From Thereva unica (lineage: Eukaryota > Arthropoda > Insecta > Diptera > Therevidae), in assembly GCA_949987705.1 (NCBI GenBank), contig OX465282.1, positions 125,074,310 to 125,138,309 of the forward strand: a stretch of DNA of 64,000 nucleotides, written 5' to 3'. The notes under the pieces are model-generated. The model made no database searches, was not told the DNA's origin, and was given only the letters and a program-made list of their open reading frames with translations. A program made the position numbers and the translations under genes. Positions 11,301 through 23,560 of the stretch are shown here, piece by piece (the stretch's first letter is position 1; every line of letters starts with the position of its first letter).

Positions 11301-13369
11301 GCAGATGACAGCGATTCAATGTCAGTTCGTGTTCCTTTCGATATAATCCAATATAGGATGAATAGAAGCTGAGGGGTTAAAACTGCAGAAAGCAGAAGTG
11401 GCGACAGGATTAAAGATCCCCGGATGTATGTTTAATGCTGTTGCAACTCGGGAAGAAAGCTAGCCCGAATTACATAGTCACAACAGAAGCCAGAGTGTCA
11501 GACAACGTGTTAAGCCTGACGTTGATGGATTAGACGTCATCAGCTAACATCTGAAAAGAGAGCCATTAAATAAAAAGAAGATTGCACAGTGTTTAGGTTA
11601 TACATATGTATGTATCAATACTACTAAAAAAATTAATTTTATATATAATTAAGTGTCGGTTTTGCAATTAAATAACATTGGTCGGCACTATCTCCTCCAA
11701 TTTAATAGAAGGTATAACTCGATGTGATTTTGTCAATTCAGATCAATAACAGAAAACGAAAGTCTTGCACACCAAATAGCCAAGGTGAACTACATTCATT
11801 CATTCAGTTGAAATAAATTTATTATTATTTTTTATTAGTAGAAATACCCACATGATTACAATAAATATTTAAAATCAGTTTAAGAAGTATACCTACCTAC
11901 TTGTATATTAACATATCATATTACAAGATTAAGTTATCGATCAACATTGTCATATCTTAATGTTGATCTATTTTAATTTTATTTATTATAAAACACACTT
12001 TCGTACCAATTAGATTAATGTACATTTATTATGGCGATTTAAATGTAAAACCGATAAATATTGTGTCAAATGGTGGCAAAAGGCTTTTAGAAATATACTA
12101 ATTTTAAAAGCGGTCGAATTTTTATTGAAATTTTTTAAAATTTACCACCCCTGAATTTCTGAGAAGACATCAGTCTCGAGATCGACTCGATATCTCTAAA
12201 TGATGTTTTCTTCAACAATTTTATAGAATGAAACATTTTAAAATTTGCATGAGAATGTTCACTGGGGGCATAAGCAGATTTGTTGGGTCATTCAACGATA
12301 CTCACTAAATGATGATCGTGGAAAGTGTGTATAGCTCTAAATGAATAGTTAACATCATAGATAATGGAAATAAGAAAATGAAGTCTTGTATGCCTAATGA
12401 TATAAAGTCACGCTACTGCCAATAACAATGATCACTAACGCATACCCAGACACCTGATGTTGATTTAAGTCAATAACAAATAAGATTGGGTTTCACACCG
12501 TGCATGAATGGGACGTGTCTTTTTGGAACAGATAAAAAATTCACATAAAGCCCATAAATATCGCAAAAATCAAAACAAACTTTTTTATATGGGGATTTCT
12601 CTTGCATAAAGTGATGACGACGCAGATTATCTGAGACACAGGGACTATACACATAATTTATCTGCACGCCATTTGACCATTTTCTCTGCTAACTAATGCA
12701 CATTGGGCTGGCATACACGGATCGTAATATCAACACCAAAAAACCGGTTTTTTATGATACTCTCGGCGTACATGGGTATTTATTTTACCGAGAGCAACTT
12801 TATTATCCCTACACGGAATATCTATGTGTGCCCAACCCGAACGCGAATAACAAAGGGATATGTCAATATCAGACCCAAAGAAGAAGAAGATAAGAAGAAA
12901 CATTTGTACATGTGTTAGTTTTCACGCCAAAAATTTCTGTTCAAAAAGTTGCAACAACTTTCTCTCTTCCTTTTGCCCCCCTGTCCTGGAAACCGGTTTT
13001 TTAGTCTTGACATTATGATCCGTGTATGCCACCCCATTGGTTGCACTTTGGGAATATGGCTAGCAGCAGTAGAGGGAAAAAAATCACATGCTATTGTGGC
13101 AACTTTTCAGCCTCGGAATGTTGTTGATTCACGATATCGACCTTGCAGAATGGGCTATGATTTGTCCAACTCTTCTTAGAATGATCCATCTTTGAATAGA
13201 GAGAGGTAGAGCATTACACTAATTACTTAAACACTTTGTAATATATAATTCAAAGGAAACGGCGATAGAAAATCGGGCTTGGATATGGCTAGGAAATTAT
13301 TCTTAAGTGAAGTTGTGACATCTATGTCCGTACCATCTCGTTGTACCATCACCGGCTCAAGCTGTTGGG
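11301..13369. other. Spacer, no gene recognised
   Basis: AT-rich DNA. The only notable frames (12470-12667 -, 12696-12918 +, 12949-13179 +) resemble no known domain. Short AAGAAG and GAA runs occur near 12880-12900. No paired element ends were seen. Confidence 0.4.
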
Positions 13370-14104
13370 TCTATCCTTTCTGCTAGAGTTGCCTGATATC
13401 TCCAACACAGTCTGTTCCTGTAGGCGATCAACGTCGAATTTCTTTTGTTTGCTGTTTCTTTCTTCATAAGTGGACAACCGACATCTGAATCCACTTTAGC
13501 TAGGAAGTGGTTTGATTCACAATTCCCACCTCTACAGGATATTACTTAGAGGATACTGGAAGCTGCCCTTCTGCCTATGAGAATATGGTGTATTTGGTTG
13601 CAGTATCTTTTGCTGGGAGATTGCCATGTGTATTTGTGAATATCCTTTCTTGGGAAATATGTTGAACTGACAATCATATTTTTGCTCATCACAAAATCGA
13701 TAAAACGTTGTCCGTTATCGTTTGATGTTTCGTGGAGACTTTCCTTTCCAATGGTCAGTCTGTACCAGTACTCTCTCCCAATTTTGGCGTTGAGATCTCT
13801 TATCACTATCTTGATCTCATTTGAAGGGGCCGTGTCATATGCGTGTTTAAGCTAATAATAGAAAGTGTCCTTCGTCGTGTTCCCTTTCTCCTCCGCTTCG
13901 GCATGTTCGTTTATGATCGAAAGGGTGAAGAATTTCGTTCGGAGTCGTATTCAACATAGCCGTTCACTTACTGGCTTGGATTCTATGACATTGTCTATAA
14001 TTGACTTGTGTACTACGAGACCAACTCCGAAGTGATGCTCCCTTCTGCCACTGTAGAATATCCTGTAGCTACGAAGGTCCTTTGTCCCGTCTCCTATCAA
14101 TCTG
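13370..14104 (-). pseudogene. RTE-type LINE endonuclease (EEP) fragment
   Basis: The minus-strand reading runs YRIFYSGRREHHFGVGLVVH near 14070-14010, a stop, then the frame at 13806-13546. That frame starts IRDLNAKIGRE (the GDFNAKIG motif of EEP endonucleases) and continues with ESLHETSNDNGQRFIDFV, MIVSSTYFPRKDIHKYTW and the NQIHHILI counterpart of the NQIDHVLI motif. The RGGNCESNHFLAKV segment (counterpart of CDSDHFLV) and a KKFDVDRLQEQ stretch follow. This is the apurinic-like endonuclease that nicks target DNA in RTE elements, often annotated in insects as craniofacial development protein 2-like. Stops and frameshifts make it dead. It abuts the hAT remnant at about 14104. Confidence 0.85.
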
Positions 14105-15726
14105 ACAGCCTGTCTATAATGGCGTTAAAAATCGTAACTCGCAATCTTCCCCTGCCTGAAAGTTCGGTCTCATTTTCATTGACTTCGTCAAAGTGGACTT
14201 AACGCGTGCGTATCCTCCGCATGTCGTATGCACAGCGATTTGCATCGGATTTTTCAATATCTTTCGACTCATTAAGATCCAAAGTACTACAGGATTCCCT
14301 GAAGTCGTCTAGTTATGTTACCAAGGACTGATAAAGTTCAGCGATCGTACCCAGATCGTTTTTTATAGATTGCAGAGACTCGCTCACTTTGTTGAACCTT
14401 TCCAGGATGTCGTTCCAGAGAAGGACCAGAAAGCATGTTTCCATGGAGTCTAATAAACTAAGAAGGCCTGAAGTCTCAGAGCGCGTAGATGATTTTTCAC
14501 TTGAGTCATTGTCAAGTATCTGAAGAGCTCCCATGATTTTATCCCAGGAGCAACATAGACTTCGACTTCGCGTCAGCTCGAGCAGACCATCTTGTCTGAG
14601 AGAGACTCTTCACGACCGTTGAACTTGGCTGCAGACAGCGAAATTTCCCATCTGTGTGTCGATTAGGGTTGCCAATTTTTTGAGTAGCCCGACGAGGACA
14701 CTTCGAAAAAAGTAAAAAAAAACAGTTAACGAAAGAAAAACTACACAAAGTGACAATTTTGTAGCCCTCTTAGGCTTCTTTGGTGGTGTGTTTTCCATTT
14801 TCTTAAAAGATTGCTACAAATATAAATTAAAATTGTTATGAAGTTCATTACCTGCTCGTTAAAGTTCAAATTCACGTTCACCTTTTTGTACAACTAGTTA
14901 CTGAAAAATGAATCTACTTCTTTTTTCAGTAAGAAGTTCTGTAGTTCTCTGTTTTAAATATGGATTAGATGAATACTTTTTGAAGTAGTAGAAGGAGAAA
15001 AATTATTTATAGCGCTATTTTTCTTTGTAACATTTGAATTTTAATTTAATTTTGTTACAGAAGTTGAAATTTCACAAATATTATAAATTTTTATGAAGTG
15101 ACGAGGAATTTCAAAGCGCGACGAGGACTGAGGACAAAACTCATGAAAAGAGGACAATCCTCGTCAAACGAGGATGTTTGGCAACCCTAGTGTCGATACC
15201 GAAAAATACACAGTACCGAAGAAAGATATAGTAGCTTGACAAGTTTCGGCTGCACATGACCCAACAAGATTCAGCGAGTGAGCCGAACAGGGAACGAAAA
15301 CTATCAGCGGGTTTATTTGTTTTATTCTCGCTTGGAGATCGAAATATGCACTCAACATGTTACTGGCGTTGTCATAAGACTGCCCGGGCAGTTGGTCCGA
15401 GTCGAGGTTTTTTAATGTTTCTAGGACTTCTGCTTTATGGCCACAATCCGGAATGAATCTCAAGGAGATATCAGGTGTAGAGTCAACAGAGATGGAGAAA
15501 TATTTAGTATGTTTTATCTTGTGACGTTCGTGTTTATGACCTTTTCTGCCATGATCATTTCATGGTACATTTTTGACGAAAGATATGATGTTGTGCCACT
15601 GTCTTTGTTACCGTGGCGTTTTATGTGTAAGTCCAGAAATGGTCGAACTCGGTCAAAAGTTCTAGGGCCATAACATAGTTCCCACTGCTTTTCATGCGAA
15701 CCTCTAAACTGCACAATGCGCCTCAA
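14105..15726 (-). pseudogene. ZMYM1-like hAT transposase remnant (DUF4371 type)
   Basis: On the minus strand the order is that of hAT-derived ZMYM1-like proteins. FRGSHEKQWELC and YLSSKMYHEMI come first (15726-15514), then KYFSISVDSTPDIS and FIPDCGHKAEVLETL. GQSYDNASNML, FVPCSAHSLNLVG and ISFFGTVYFS follow (15463-15200). After an insertion come the KSLSQTRWSARADA segment (14600) and METCFLVLLWNDILERFNK with ESLQSIKNDLGT (14440-14330). HFDEVNENETELSGRGRLRV and FNAIIDRL (14200-14115) end it. SVDSTPD and the RW region belong to the RNase-H-like transposase fold. The segment between SVDSTPDIS and FIPDCGHK is shorter than I expect for the family, suggesting a deletion. Frameshifts, stops and the MITE at 14664-15189 make it non-functional. 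Confidence 0.87.
14664..15189. mobile_element. hAT-type MITE inside the hAT transposase remnant
   Basis: The element begins TAGGGTTGCCAA and ends TTGGCAACCCTA, a perfect 12-bp terminal inverted repeat. It is flanked by an exact 8-bp target duplication, GTGTCGAT, at 14656-14663 and 15190-15197. Length is 526 bp. GACGAGGAC and CGAGGA words occur near both ends. It has no transposase, so it was moved in trans. Removing it and one target copy rejoins the ZMYM1-like reading from GTVYFS to RWE...KSLSQTRWSAR, confirming the insertion. Confidence 0.95.
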
Positions 15727-15838
15727 AACATCTTGCAGTCATAGGTGGTCAGTAGTAGGGTGGGGCCCCAGGGTTGGTTGGGCCCCTGCGACGGGGCATT
15801 GTAGGCCGAGGTTGAGATCCGGGACTGCACATCAACAC

Positions 15839-16344
15839 TAGTGATGAGCAAACGCAAGAACAAGACAAGACTAATCCAGTCTTGGTCTTGCCTTGTTCTT
15901 GTTCCGTCTGTCTTGTTCTTGTTCTTGCAAGCATAAATAAGTCTTGTTCTTGTTCTTGATCTTACTAAATGTGCAAGAACAAGACAAGTCTGCAGAACAA
16001 GACCATTTTTGCTCATCATTACAATGCACAATGCATGCAAAGTCATTATGTACTTATGTACAAGTGCTTTTTCAATTATCATACTAAAAAGTAAATATAC
16101 ACACATGTATTTATATCATAATTACTTGAACATCATAATCAATTTAATATTTTTTGCTTTTAAAAGAATGAGTTTAGATGAAAATTCTGCACGAGTCTTG
16201 CCAAAGTCTTGCTCTGGGTCTTGTTCTTGCACAGTTGTTCTTGTTCTTGTTCTTGCAAGCATAACTAAGTCTTGTTCTTGGTCTTGCTAAATGTACAAGA
16301 ACAAAACAAGACTGCAAGAATAAGACCATTTTTGCTCATCACTA
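15839..16344. mobile_element. hAT-type MITE rich in CTTGTT repeats
   Basis: The termini are TAGTGATGAGCAAA and its inverted copy TTTGCTCATCACTA, with an exact 8-bp duplication ATCAACAC at 15831-15838 and 16345-16352. The interior is built of CTTGTT/CTTGTC-type hexamers and their reverse complements. An internal copy of the right end (GACCATTTTTGCTCATCATT) at about 16001-16020 makes 15839-16021 look like a complete short element. The 506-bp copy may therefore be a composite of two related units. No coding capacity. Confidence 0.92.
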
Positions 16345-16352
16345 ATCAACAC

Positions 16353-18080
16353 TATAATTTTTGAACCTTGAGCTTCTACTTACTTGCTGTCCAAACAGGA
16401 CTATTAGCTTATCCTCTCTCATGGTGTCGTTACCAGTGGCCATCACTAGGAGGTTATGAATACACCATCAGTCCGGAATATTTGCGCAACATGCATATTT
16501 CTTTGCACAATATTCAATGATAATTGTGAATCCCTGAAATGTACAATAATTATTTCCTTCTTCAAAAAAAATTTTATATAAAGAGATGGCCTTGAACCTT
16601 AGCATAAATTAAATTGCATAAACTTGAAACGTTTTATCGAAAATCTTTTATCAATTTTATTTTTAATGCGATTCCATAAAATCATAATAACAAACTTCCT
16701 ACAAAAATTGAATAAATTGATTACAAAATCAAATTTTCACGAAAATCGTAATTGATTCGGTTCAGCAATGGTGATTTTAGAGATTTCATTAATGCATATG
16801 TAGTAAGTGCGTACCACCTTAAGGTCAGGTCAAGTTCCTTACTTTTCCGCTCATTAATAGTAATAAATAAAAATGGGGTTTTTTTCGTTAAAATTTTTAA
16901 AATTTATTTTTTTTGAGAGGGAAAACTGCAAAAATACAAAATACAAAAAAAAAACGCAACCACTTTACGGTCCATAATTTTTTTTCTTAACTGACCATTA
17001 AAAATACCAAACAGAGGCTGCCATTATAAATTGCATAAATTGCAGGCAAAATCGGGCTCTGGTTGGGCGTTTTGAATGCCGAGTTTCAATTCTTGAAAGT
17101 ATTGCATGAGAAATGAAGATGAGAATATGAGATGAGATTCAGTTCAGAGATACTGTTGCAATGATTTTGCACTTAAAATGCAACAAAACAAAAATGGCGT
17201 GGGTTGTACCTGAAACATTATGCATGTTTAAACAAATAAAATAAATAAAAAAAAAAACACGGTAAATTCCAAGCACACAACGCTTTTACTGATTGCATTA
17301 TTTAAAATTACCTGAGATTAAGAAAAAAAACCACAGAATTGTATGTGAAGCGACATTTATTGCACCATCAATGCGCGCGCAGATCAGATTTTATAAAAGG
17401 TATATGTATAAAGAAGCGCGTTGCGCATGCGACAAAAATAAGGAAAGACGTCTTTCGTTTGGATGGTGTGTTTCTTATAATATGTACATGCATATACATG
17501 TAGACTTAAGCTGTAACAGAATGCCAGACAAAGTTAATGGCGCTATCAATCTTGCACAGAAACCGCTCTAACTTGATTGCACCGGCGCGCGGCGCGGCGA
17601 CCTTACTCTAGCAAAAATGTCTGTAATGTATTTTTAGTACAGTTTTAGAGCTAAAAACATCGTCTCGATCCACTACTATTAAATGTCGCATAGTACATAG
17701 TGACGATCATTACCTATCATCGTCAAAATAGAAAAAAAAAAATCCGAAATGTCATGAAAGTTTGAAAGTTTTTCCTTCGATATTAGATTACTAATCTCCA
17801 GGTGCTACCGCGACAGCCAATTTAACGATTGTGTTGGTGATGGCATGGCCATATAGGCGAATGCGACGACTTGAATGGCTCGAGTTGATTACCATGAAAT
17901 TTTCGAAATGTTTTGCCTTAACGTTATGTAACACAAATGGGATTTTGGCTTGTGTCGAAAAATATATAAAAATGTTTACTAATTTTGGATTATTTTGTAA
18001 TAAATCAACAAACAGATGAGAAAAATTAATGTTTATTACCTGGCGATAATCGCTACTGCCCAAGTCGGTGTATAGCAATA
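16353..18080. other. Spacer, no gene recognised
   Basis: AT-rich, with poly-A/T stretches near 16900-17000 and 17240-17260 and a small GC-rich patch at 17580-17602. Frames at 17293-17571 (+) and 17791-18114 (-) show no recognisable domain. Confidence 0.4.
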
Positions 18081-18621
18081 TAGTCCAGTTAAATGGTGCA
18101 AAGAAAAGGGCCAACTGTGTATTTTATGAAAACAGCAATTATTTTCATTGTGTAGGGAGTATAAAACTGAGCATAAAATTGGCTGGGGGGTATAAAACTG
18201 GGAGTTTTCGGGATCCGTAGGAGTGTCCTTCGGCCGCCATCTTGTTTTGAGTGTGAAAAATGGTTTGTCTTATATCTCGGAAACCGTGAGACCTACAGAG
18301 TTTTTGTTGAAACATTTTTTTAGATAATCAAATTATCTACAACTTTCCTAATGTTTTGCCGTAATATTAATAATAAAAAAGATATGGACTAAAAATGACA
18401 AAAATTTTGGAGGTGATTAACTTTAAAGCGCTATAATTCTTTTATTATTGATTTTTAGAGCATTTTTTGTAGAGCATTTTCTTACAAATAGTAGGAGGGT
18501 TCCATTTACTTATGACCTTCATAGGTTCCACTCCGCCTTCGTCGGGTCCCAAGTCCAGGACGTAAAATGAGGAGGGTGGTCAATCTGCCGAATTGACCAG
18601 AGAAACTAGGCAAGAAACCAC

Positions 18622-19816
18622 ATGGATATACGAACTAACTATTCACGAAATAATGCTACTGATTCCGCAGCAGCCGATGCGCCAGAACTGGGGGTCAAGG
18701 GTGCTGGTAAGAAGTGGGTTACTGGCCTTACATCCAAATTAGTCACACCGAAAATGGAAATTCAATTCGCCGCGTGGAATGTACGAACAGGACATCACGT
18801 CGATCAAAGGGAAATCAGCAATGGAATTGTTGAAATGCAAAATATCAGTTGCTGCGCTGTCGGAACTACGCCTTACCGGATCCGGGACATTGACAATCGT
18901 CCTTCCAACAATCGACGAAACGATGACGCTTTACTATTTCGCTGGGAGAGACGAGAGGCTGGCATCGGTTTTATGGTCGATCGACGGGCTACCAGCCGCG
19001 TTATCGCATTCCAACCGATACCCGAGCGTTTGGCGGTTATAACCAACAGTGGAGCGATTAAGACCCATATCGTATCCGTTTATGCGCCAACCAAGGCCAG
19101 CATGGACGTGAATAAGGACAAATTTTACGATCAGCTTCAACAGACGCTGGATATGATACCTCAAAACGCATAATTCACTTCAATGCACATTAAGGTGAAG
19201 ATCGAACCGGCCGGGAAGGAAACATGGGCATATTCGGCCACGGAGTAATTAACGATAACGGCTTACGCCTGCTTTCATTCGTATCGTCAAACAACTTAAT
19301 CAACAGCGCTTTCCGCAATCCACTCAAACACCAACTCACCTGGAGAAATCCATCCGGCAAAGACTTGGCGATGTTAGACTACGTTTTGATCCACGCAAGA
19401 TTCCGATCGACGCTCAAACACGTTCGTGCAATGCGTGGTCCCGATTGTGGATCGGACCATCATCTTGTTCGATTAAAGATGCGATTACAGAGGGCGAAGA
19501 AAATGGAGCCACCACCAGCCAAGAAGAATTGGGCATGCCTTCGGGACCCGGCCATTGGGCTTTATTCGTGTCGCTCGCAATACTGGACGATATCGATGTA
19601 GAAGAAAGGCAATTGTCAGAGTCTATTGTGGAGTGTGTAATGGAGCTGTGTCCACATAGCCGTAAACGGACACAACCATGGATCTCGGACAGCTGCCTGG
19701 ACCTCGTCGATCAGCGGAAGCGATTGATTCACGTCGACTTTCAGCAATACCGAAGATTGAACAAAGAAGTTCGGCAGAAAATGAAATTGGAACGAGAATC
19801 GTACTGGAATAACTAA
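18622..19816 (+). pseudogene. LINE-B endonuclease (EEP) domain, frameshifted
   Basis: Reading begins near MEIQFAAWNVRTG (18751), the N-terminal WNVRT motif of EEP endonucleases. It passes through KISVAALSELRLTGSG (the LQE/LSE catalytic-glutamate region), GIGFMVDRRATSRVIAF and VSVYAPTKASMD, and after a frameshift through NDNGLRLLSFVSSNNLI, LTWRNPSGKDLAMLDYVLIH and GPDCGSDHHLVRLK (the catalytic SDH). A linker with RTQPWISDSCLDLVDQRKR (19680) leads to the reverse transcriptase. The frame changes at least three times, so the copy is inactive. The architecture fits RTE-type elements. Confidence 0.88.
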
Positions 19817-19829
19817 CGTTGCGGCCGAC

Positions 19830-21634
19830 ATGGAAGAAGCGGTGTCGAGGCACGAATACCGGAGGCTGTACCCGACAATGTGGCGGTTAGGCGGCAAAAC
19901 AACATTAACAAACGATAACATCAAAAAATCGGGTGGAGCTTTCGTGACTTCTCCCCATGAACGCCTGCAGTGGTGGAAAGAGTTCTTCCACCAGCTGTAC
20001 AACCAAAATCTGCCGCAAGGTCCAGCACCCGAACCGTCGATTTTCGAACTGCCGACGAATCAGTTTCTCGATACCGAACTGACAATTATAGAGGTGAAGA
20101 CAGCAATAAAATTGCTGAAAAATGGGAATGCGCCGGGAATAGATCAAGTAACCGCCGAGATGATTAAAGTCGGAGGTGATGTCTTATCACAACGACTTCA
20201 TGTCCTCATAACACACATATGGCATTCGGATCGTGTCCCTTCGGCGTGGAAGAAAGCGATCGTTGTCCGAATTTTGAAGAAAGGCGACAGTTGGAACAGC
20301 AAGAATTATCGCGGTATTAGCCTTCTTTCGATAGTTGGCAAAGTATTTACGAAAATCATACAATCGAGGCTACTGAAGCAGCGAGAGCAAACGGGTCGGA
20401 AAGAACAAGCGGGATTTAGACCACATCGAGGATCAAATATTCGTGCTCTGTTAGCTAATGGAAGAAACAATTTGTTGCGGCAAACGAACCGTCGTCGTTT
20501 TCATCGATTTCAAATCCGCCTTCGATTGCATCAATTGGAACAGCTTGTGGAGTCTTGGAAACCGTACACTTGCTATTGAAAATCATCCAACTTCTCCAAG
20601 CGTCGTATGATATCTCATTCACCAGCGTTCGTATTCGAAGCGATTTATCCGAATAGTTCCCGATTCAAAAGGGTGTCCGACAAGGAGACGTCGCTTCGCA
20701 CCTTCTCTTCAACGTTGTGATCGACGCGATTATGCGTAAAGCATTAGATGGACGACTCGGAGTTCGATACGACGACAACAATTTCATAAACGACTTCCGA
20801 CGATAGTGCCATCTTCGCCGAAACGGATGCCGAAGCAACGGACATCTTATACGACATTTCCTGCATCGTCCAGTCATACGGGTTAAAAATCAATGCGGAA
20901 AAGACCAAAGTGCTCACAATGCATGGATCGAGGACCAGTGTTTAGCTCGATGGAACCAAAATCGAACAGCTTCCATGGTTCAAATATTTGGGATCATTGG
21001 TTTAGGAAACGTAAGTAGCATTGACGGCCGACGTTCACAGCCGCATCGGCCAGGCAACAACAACATTCGCCTCGCTGCATATGGAAACGAAAAAAATTTC
21101 CATCAAAACAAAAGTACGCCTTTACCGATTGCTGATCCTTCCGACTCTTCTTTATGGATCCGAAACGTGGACAAAGCTCAAACCGGACGTTAAGAAGCTG
21201 GAGGTCTTCCATCGCTGATCTGAGATCGCCTTCGAAACGAGACAGTTCGACAAAGATGCGATCGGCAGACACTGATCGAAGAAGAAATGCAAAAACGTCG
21301 ACTACGGTGGTTTGGAAATGTTGGCCGAATGGATGATAACTGCTTGCTTGGTAAACTTCTCTGGCGAGACCGTCCCGCAGACTGGAGAATCCAGCCTTCG
21401 GCACTGAAGAAAACCTGGCTAAAGAATATCGAGGGCGACCTTAAGAACCAACGATTATCAGTTATCGAGGCGCGAGATGTCGCCAAAAATCGTCGAGAAA
21501 GGAAACGAATAGTGAATGGAGTTCGAGACCCAGCGGCACCGAGAGCAGCATATCCGTTGGGGACGTCCCGCTCGGACCACCAGCTAATGGATCAAAGAAA
21601 AAGAAGAATACAATGGAACAATATGATTATCTAA
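19830..21634 (+). pseudogene. LINE-B reverse transcriptase, frameshifted
   Basis: The first 249-codon frame shows HERLQWWKEFFHQLYN, NGNAPGIDQVTAEMIK, AWKKAIVVRILKKGD, NYRGISLLSIVGKVF and QAGFRPHRG. Later frames give FIDFKSAFDCINW (motif A), KGVRQGDVASHLLFNVVID (motif B), a damaged catalytic stretch with DDSAIFAET, GLKINAEKTKVLT, FKYLGSLV, LILPTLLYGSETWT, and the terminal RWFGNVGRMDDNCLLGKLLW with NQRLSVIEARDVAKNR. GVRQGD rather than GVPQGS supports RTE or a relative. The 3' end has GGATCAAAGAAAAAGAAG. Copies or pieces of this family also lie at 9.1-11.3 and 39.0-40.0 kb. Confidence 0.88.
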
Positions 21635-21843
21635 AAAATGTTTCGTTAAAAATTCTGTAGGTCTCACGGCTTCCAAGATAAAAGACAAACCATTTTTCAC
21701 CACTCAAAACAAGATGGCGGCCGAACATTATCCCTTCGAATCCCGAAAACTCGGTTTTATACTCCCAACCAGCCCCCTACACAATGAAAAACAAAATTGC
21801 TGTTTTCATAAAATCACAGCGACTGTACCATTTGACTGGACTA

Positions 21844-23262
21844 ATAAGTTCTGACACTATTCGAAATTATATAGAGTCTCGCCGTATTATTATACCTGCA
21901 AAGCTGATTACTTAGTTGTGTTAGAAAATTAATAAAAAAATAAATAAATTTGTGAAATAACATCAATATCAACCTGTAATTTTAGATTTATAGCTCTGAC
22001 CGGCAGTTAAAAGCCCCCTTCTTTTTTTATGCAAAAGGAGTGGTCAAACTTCACCTAGAGAGATGTTCCTGTTATAACAGCAAATATTAATCATCCTCTT
22101 GCTCTCAATGGAAAAATAACGGCTATCGATAAATGCAATTACACAAAAATGGATTACAGTTACAAATTTTTACACCTTTGTGCAATAATATTAGGTAAGT
22201 TGTAGCAAAAAAAAAAAAATTAAAAAATTAATTAATAAATAAATAAATAAATTCATATTTCTTATATTCTCCTGTGTACTATTTTAAATAATTTTCCATA
22301 ACCTAATTTGAATAATATTCAGATTATTAATGTCTTGTCTATTTTTTGATATTAGTCAAAAAAATTATTAAAATTTTTTTAATATTTTTGGATTGCAAAA
22401 TTGAAATGCTTTAACCTCTTTCAATGTGGCGGGACTAGATTCATTAACACCGTTTGATTGAAACACTGTTCAGTGAAATAGATACAAAAGCAGTTTAACT
22501 ACTTTCAACAAAACCAATTTGATTTATGTGCGATTGGTTCAGTTTGGCATTTTGAGAATGGCGGGTGCAGTGTTAATGTCAGTTTCTTTTTGTTATAAAT
22601 TAATAATAATAAGCGAATTAAATAAAATAAAATATTTTTTATTTTTACTTTTTCTTTCTTTCATTTTTTTTTAAAAATAAAATAAAAGATTTGGTTAGAG
22701 ATAAGGTCACTGTCTGCTGTACTATAAAAATGTTGAAATTCGATCCAGTTTTTTGAATATGTAATTAATTTTTTTTGTAGTTAAAAAAAATATGTAAAAT
22801 TTATTTAGTAATAGATTATATTAAACAGTTAGAATTAAATAATTATAATAGAATTTTGGATGGGGAGTGTTAATCGGGGATAGAATCGGTGGCATAAGTC
22901 GTATATTATTAAAAATATGAGTGTGAGGTTTTTTTGTTTGTTTGGACAGAAACATCCTTAATTTTTGTCTTTTATTTTAATTTGTTAGAATTAAAATTTT
23001 TATTGTACCTCGTATCTCAAAAGTTTGCTGAGGATTTGAATTTTGGGGCATTTCTAACATATTACGTCATTTGTGAATGTCAACTCTGCACTATTCATTT
23101 CGACTGGATCATTCATACAGGAATACGTTTGTTCATTCCCAATTCTAATAAGGTCAATTGTCAATTGGTCAAGGTTAGGTAGGACAGGAATGCTTGAACG
23201 AATAGAAGCTAAAGGTACATGTACTACGGAATTGCGAAATAATCATTTAGAACGAGTGTAAG
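21844..23262. other. AT-rich spacer with A- and TAAA-type runs
   Basis: Contains an A run at 22208-22219, an AAAT/TAAA run at 22232-22251 and many T runs. No gene was recognised. A short open frame at 22934-23182 has no known similarity. Confidence 0.4.
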
Positions 23263-23560
23263 ATGGCGCACAAAGGTGCCTTAGAGACACTCGATCGAAC
23301 GCTGAAAGGTTTGCGCAATAATCAGAACCACTTTGGAGGTACAATGATTCTGGCCGGCGATTTTCGGCAAACGTCGATGAAAAAACGCTTGCGTAAAATC
23401 ATCGGATATATGGAGATACGGGAAAACTCTAAGGGATACATTACACGTTCATGCAAGCGTCAATCAATTACATCAGTCATCGTTGATGGAAATCAAAATA
23501 TTCAGATAAATACATTAGTCATCACTTTAGACGTTAGGTTTAAAATATGTCTCACATATG
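23263..23560 (+). pseudogene. Second Helitron helicase fragment
   Basis: The plus-strand frame from 23263 reads MAHKGALETLDRTLKGLRNN then HFGGTMILAGDFRQT. This corresponds to the Walker B neighbour (ECSMAHK) and the LLAGDFRQT motif of Helitron PIF1-like helicases, as in the 2.1-3.7 kb copy. The VIPR segment that normally follows is missing. The frame then runs into sequence without similarity and into LINE-A near 23560. Only about 50 codons are recognisable. Confidence 0.85.

Larger units (their letters stand above)
18083..21841. mobile_element. Foldback DNA element carrying a LINE-B insertion
   Basis: The left arm 18083-18345 and right arm 21628-21841 are inverted copies of one another. Both start GTCCAGT(T/C)AAATGGT and share GGCCGCCATCTTGTTTTGAG, TGAGACCTACAGA and TTTTTTAGATAATCA. 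Both ends are followed by the dinucleotide TA (18081-18082, 21842-21843), as expected for a TA-targeting superfamily. Arms of more than 200 bp make it a foldback element. The same terminal sequence and TA pair bound the 524-bp MITE at 47372-47895. LINE-B (about 18.5-21.6 kb) lies between the arms and is best read as a later insertion. Confidence 0.85.

Noticed and set aside
16009..16290. Coding frame rich in Ser-Cys repeats
   Set aside because: The SCSGSCSC/LVLVLV reading is a translation of CTTGTT hexamers inside a hAT MITE.
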